Origin: Brevibacillus daliensis
Lineage (GTDB): Bacteria > Bacillota > Bacilli > Brevibacillales > Brevibacillaceae
DNA length: 64,000 nt
Reading direction: 5' to 3'
NCBI RefSeq assembly: GCF_021245735.1
Contig: NZ_JAJISB010000022.1
Location: forward strand, 62,001-126,000
Below the pieces are notes generated by a model, which was not told the DNA's origin, did no database searches, and worked only from the letters and a program-made list of their open reading frames with translations. This document shows positions 62,087 through 64,000 of this stretch, piece by piece; within the stretch, counting starts at the first letter, position 1; the number at the start of each line of letters is the position of its first letter. Both the position numbers and the translations under genes were made by a program.

Positions 62087-62203
62087 ATGAAAAAGTTTCT
62101 AGTAGTAGCTATGCTAGCTTTATCCGTTGTTTCTATTTCCAGTGCTGCTTTTGCAGCTGAACCAGAAGGGTGTAGAAAAACTTTGCCTTGCCATGATAGA
62201 TAG
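62087..62203 (+). CDS. Secreted micro-peptide (family member 4)
   Basis: A 38-residue precursor with the same leader as member 2 (MKKFLVVAMLALSVVSISSA) and core AEPEGCRKTLPCHDR, two Cys five residues apart. GGAGGTGATACT precedes the ATG. Confidence 0.8.
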   Translation: MKKFLVVAMLALSVVSISSAAFAAEPEGCRKTLPCHDR

Positions 62204-62215
62204 GAGTTGATCTTT

Positions 62216-62341
62216 ATGAAAAAGTTTCTAGCTATCGCCTTTACAGTCATGATGGTTATGTCTATTTCTGGTGCTGCATCTGCAACTAGTGAACCAAGTG
62301 GTTGTTGCATTCCAAACAAGATTTGTTGTATACCAATTTAG
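62216..62341 (+). CDS. Secreted CC-CC micro-peptide (family member 5)
   Basis: A 41-residue precursor 12 bp after member 4 (TAGGAG upstream). The leader matches member 1 (MKKFLAIAFTVMMVMSISGA) and the core is TSEPSGCCIPNKICCIPI. Two adjacent-cysteine pairs are spaced as in member 1 (CC-x5-CC versus CC-x6-CC). A GCCTCC-TAAC-GGGGGC terminator follows at about 62356. Confidence 0.82.
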   Translation: MKKFLAIAFTVMMVMSISGAASATSEPSGCCIPNKICCIPI

Positions 62342-62477
62342 TTATTGAGAGAAATGCCTCCTAACGGGGGCTTTTCTTATTTCTCCACATAAAGGTGTAA
62401 TATCCACACCTTTGGCTTTTAGATTACAACTAGTGAACCCCATAACATACTTCTGGACGTAAAAGGGAGGGGACGAC

Positions 62478-62815
62478 GTGAATAAAAATTCTCGCGATGA
62501 TTTTGGTTACAAATCTTGGGTGATCATTCCCGATTTATTTTTGAATCGTTAGCTCCGAAAGAGCAGGCCGAGATTAAGCAAGCCGACTACTTCATCCACT
62601 CATTTGACAGATTATTGGAAATGGAAATTCAACTTTTTCAGGCCTTTTTGTATGATTTGGAGGAGCTACGTTTAGAGGATGAGATATTAGGAACGTTTTC
62701 TCCACTTATGGCAGATCATATGTCACGGGAAGAGTGTTATTATTTGATGAAGCTATCCAAAGTGTCCGATGTGAAATCACCTGATTGTTATCCAACCAGA
62801 CCCCGGATTGAATAA
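62478..62815 (+). pseudogene. DUF2935-type protein, frameshifted and short
   Basis: The conserved part reads FWLQILGDHSRFIFESL, then KQADYFIHSFDRLLEME and MADHMSREECYYLMKLS, a DUF2935 half-domain. The good start at GTG 62478 (AGGGAGGGG upstream) is in another frame; one base is missing at the TTTT tract near 62502. Family members usually have two such domains, so this copy is also short. Confidence 0.7.
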
Positions 62816-62823
62816 CAATTAAG

Positions 62824-62958
62824 TTAACCAACCGCTTTCAAAGCAGCCTGACAGATCGATTTTTCAGCATTTTCATCGAAGTATTCCAATTTTTTCTGAT
62901 CGATATATGTTGTATCTACTCGTATAAAACGGGTATTTAATTTGCAAATACTGACCAT
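62824..62958 (-). CDS. Phage ABA-sandwich-like protein, C-terminal fragment
   Basis: A 44-residue frame (FIRVDTTYIDQKKLEYFDEN, AEKSICQAALKAVG). The ending is typical of small phage ABA-sandwich proteins and resembles the pseudogene at 52986. The start is doubtful. Confidence 0.4.
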   Translation of the reverse strand: MVSICKLNTRFIRVDTTYIDQKKLEYFDENAEKSICQAALKAVG

Positions 62959-63001
62959 CCTTTTAAGAAAACTATTGATTCTAGAAAGGAGCCTAACCTA
63001 A

Positions 63002-63371
63002 ATGGCAGAGTGTCGAGGTCCTGGTTGTTACATTGCTTGTCCGAATGGATGTGGCTGTATAGGTTATTCGGACGGGGCATGGTGTGAATGCTTTTGTAAT
63101 GAAGCACCATTTAAAATACCAACTAAATTCGATCAAGCTGATCCTGAAAAGAATGTAGACTTTTGCGCTAAAGATATGCCTTTAACGTATCTTGCTTCAT
63201 ATTTTGATTTTCTATTTCCTGGTCAGATTTTAATACCAGCATCGAAAACTCACGGTCACAGAAAACTTGAAACAGGTAAAACTAGGTGATCTAATTGAAA
63301 AAATAGGTCTGGTTCCTGCAAAAAAACCGTTAGAAGGAAGACCATTTGCCAATTATAAAAATCGATTGTGA
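63002..63371 (+). pseudogene. Cysteine-rich protein with a frameshift
   Basis: From ATG 63002 the first 33 residues hold nine Cys (CRGPGCYIACPNGCGCIGYS, WCECFC). The frame ends at 63289, but after removing one A from the AAAA tract near 63242 it continues LTVTENLKQVKLGDLIEKIG to YKNRL at 63371, about 122 residues. Family unknown; the Cys pattern suggests metal binding or disulfides. Confidence 0.6.
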
Positions 63372-63489
63372 GTAGACTACGTTCTTAGATCCATTTAAAG
63401 GAAGTGTGGCAGATCGCCCTACTTTTTATTTATGTAACACAATACACTATGTGTTACATTACTCCCTACTAGTAGTATTGAAATATTAT

Positions 63490-63957
63490 TTAATCAAACA
63501 TGCTTAACTGTTCTTGCTGTATAATGTTTCGATCAAATGGTTTTGTTGAAATTCCTTTTTTTCGTAGTTTCAAAATGTCTCGATATGAAATTCCATATTT
63601 TTGCTTTGTGTATTGATAGATTTCTTTGTCAGAGTTAAGTGATGCACCAACTCGCAATGCTTCGTCAATGAACTCCGGATCATGATCAAAGTAAGGCTTG
63701 CCTGATACGTGCATATACCAATGGCATAGTTCGTATAGAAGAGTATCAAGTAATTGCCCTAACGATTTATTCCTGTTTGGGTATGATGAAAACTCGATTG
63801 TTTGGGTATCAGGAATATACCGATCCAAGTAAAAGTAGCACTTTTCTTAGTTCGGAACTTCAATCTTCCCAGTGAACTCAACTCCCCAATGGCATTTGCA
63901 CATTTCCTCAGCGCATTCTTGAAGTTTTTCAACTGATGGAAATTGATTTAGCGCCAT
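63490..63957 (-). pseudogene. SprT-like metalloprotease, inactivated
   Basis: An ATG at 63957 starts MALNQFPSVEKLQECAEEMC, CHWGVEFTGKIEVPN, then TAA at 63849-63847; the same frame continues YFYLDRYIPDTQTIEFSSYP to the SprT core LLDTLLYELCHWYMHVSGKP. The metal motif HExxH reads YELCH, so the first His is Tyr. Both a nonsense codon and an active-site change mark it as dead. SprT-like genes are common in PBSX-type phages. Confidence 0.8.
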
Positions 63958-64000
63958 TGCATTCTCTCCCTCCGTTGCTCACTCTTGATTTAACAGATGT

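Noticed and set aside
1-64000. CRISPR array, tRNA or rRNA genes
   Set aside because: No regularly spaced repeats of 25-40 bp, cloverleaf or rRNA signature sequences were noticed on either strand.

Overview
The window looks like a low-GC Bacillota chromosome, most probably a Brevibacillus (B. laterosporus-like). This is inferred from gene content, AGGAGG ribosome binding sites and frequent TTG/GTG starts; no 16S or tRNA gene is present to confirm it.

Region 1 (1-12.3 kb, all minus strand) is an ethanolamine-utilisation (eut) bacterial microcompartment locus: eutG, then eutS-P-V-W, then eutA-B-C-L-(K-like)-E-M running off the left edge. Its control circuit is readable in the DNA. EutVW is a two-component system whose output is an RNA-binding ANTAR domain. 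Three leaders (before eutG, eutS and eutA) carry paired hairpins whose 6-nt loops have A at position 1 and G at position 4, followed by or overlapping terminators. Upstream of eutG is a separate cobalamin riboswitch followed by more A1/G4 hairpins, a EutX/Rli55-like decoy RNA.

Region 2 (12.3-17.1 kb) is a lantibiotic-immunity/CprABC-type ABC transporter divergent from a two-component system whose response regulator is frameshifted. A perfect palindrome lies between them.

Region 3 (17.1-31.2 kb) is a propanediol/glycerol (pdu) microcompartment locus: pduA-B-C-D-E-G-H-K-J, eutJ-type chaperone, pduN-O-P and a glycerol facilitator, with the activator pocR divergent. Three enzyme or accessory genes are eroded: pduL (internal deletions), pduM (deletion plus frameshift) and pduQ (only the last 85 codons remain). 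Downstream of pocR, on the opposite strand, is a complete cobalamin riboswitch that would drive an RNA antisense to pocR (AspocR arrangement).

Region 4 (31.2-46.4 kb) starts with a wrecked EamA transporter carrying an IS200/IS605 remnant and its ArsR regulator. It continues with a catabolic cluster: two aldehyde dehydrogenases, gamma-glutamyl-GABA hydrolase, a glutamine-synthetase-like ligase, HpaD-type ring-cleavage dioxygenase, HpaE, an acetoacetate-decarboxylase-fold protein, an HpaG-like protein, a MarR regulator, a TrpXYZ-type ABC importer and an aromatic amino acid decarboxylase. Two promoters, 7 kb apart, share a near-identical 37-bp promoter/operator, suggesting one regulon from amino acid uptake and decarboxylation to homoprotocatechuate ring cleavage.

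Region 5 (46.4-64 kb) is a mosaic: a group II intron tail, integrase and IS3 fragments, PBSX-like prophage remains (terminase small subunit, portal, ArpU, SprT-like), small unknown proteins, and a dispersed family of 38-42-residue secreted peptides. These have a conserved leader and a short variable core with C-C or CC-CC cysteine patterns. That family is the most novel-looking element of the window. Many genes here carry single-base indels at homopolymers, so sequencing error must be excluded before calling them all dead.
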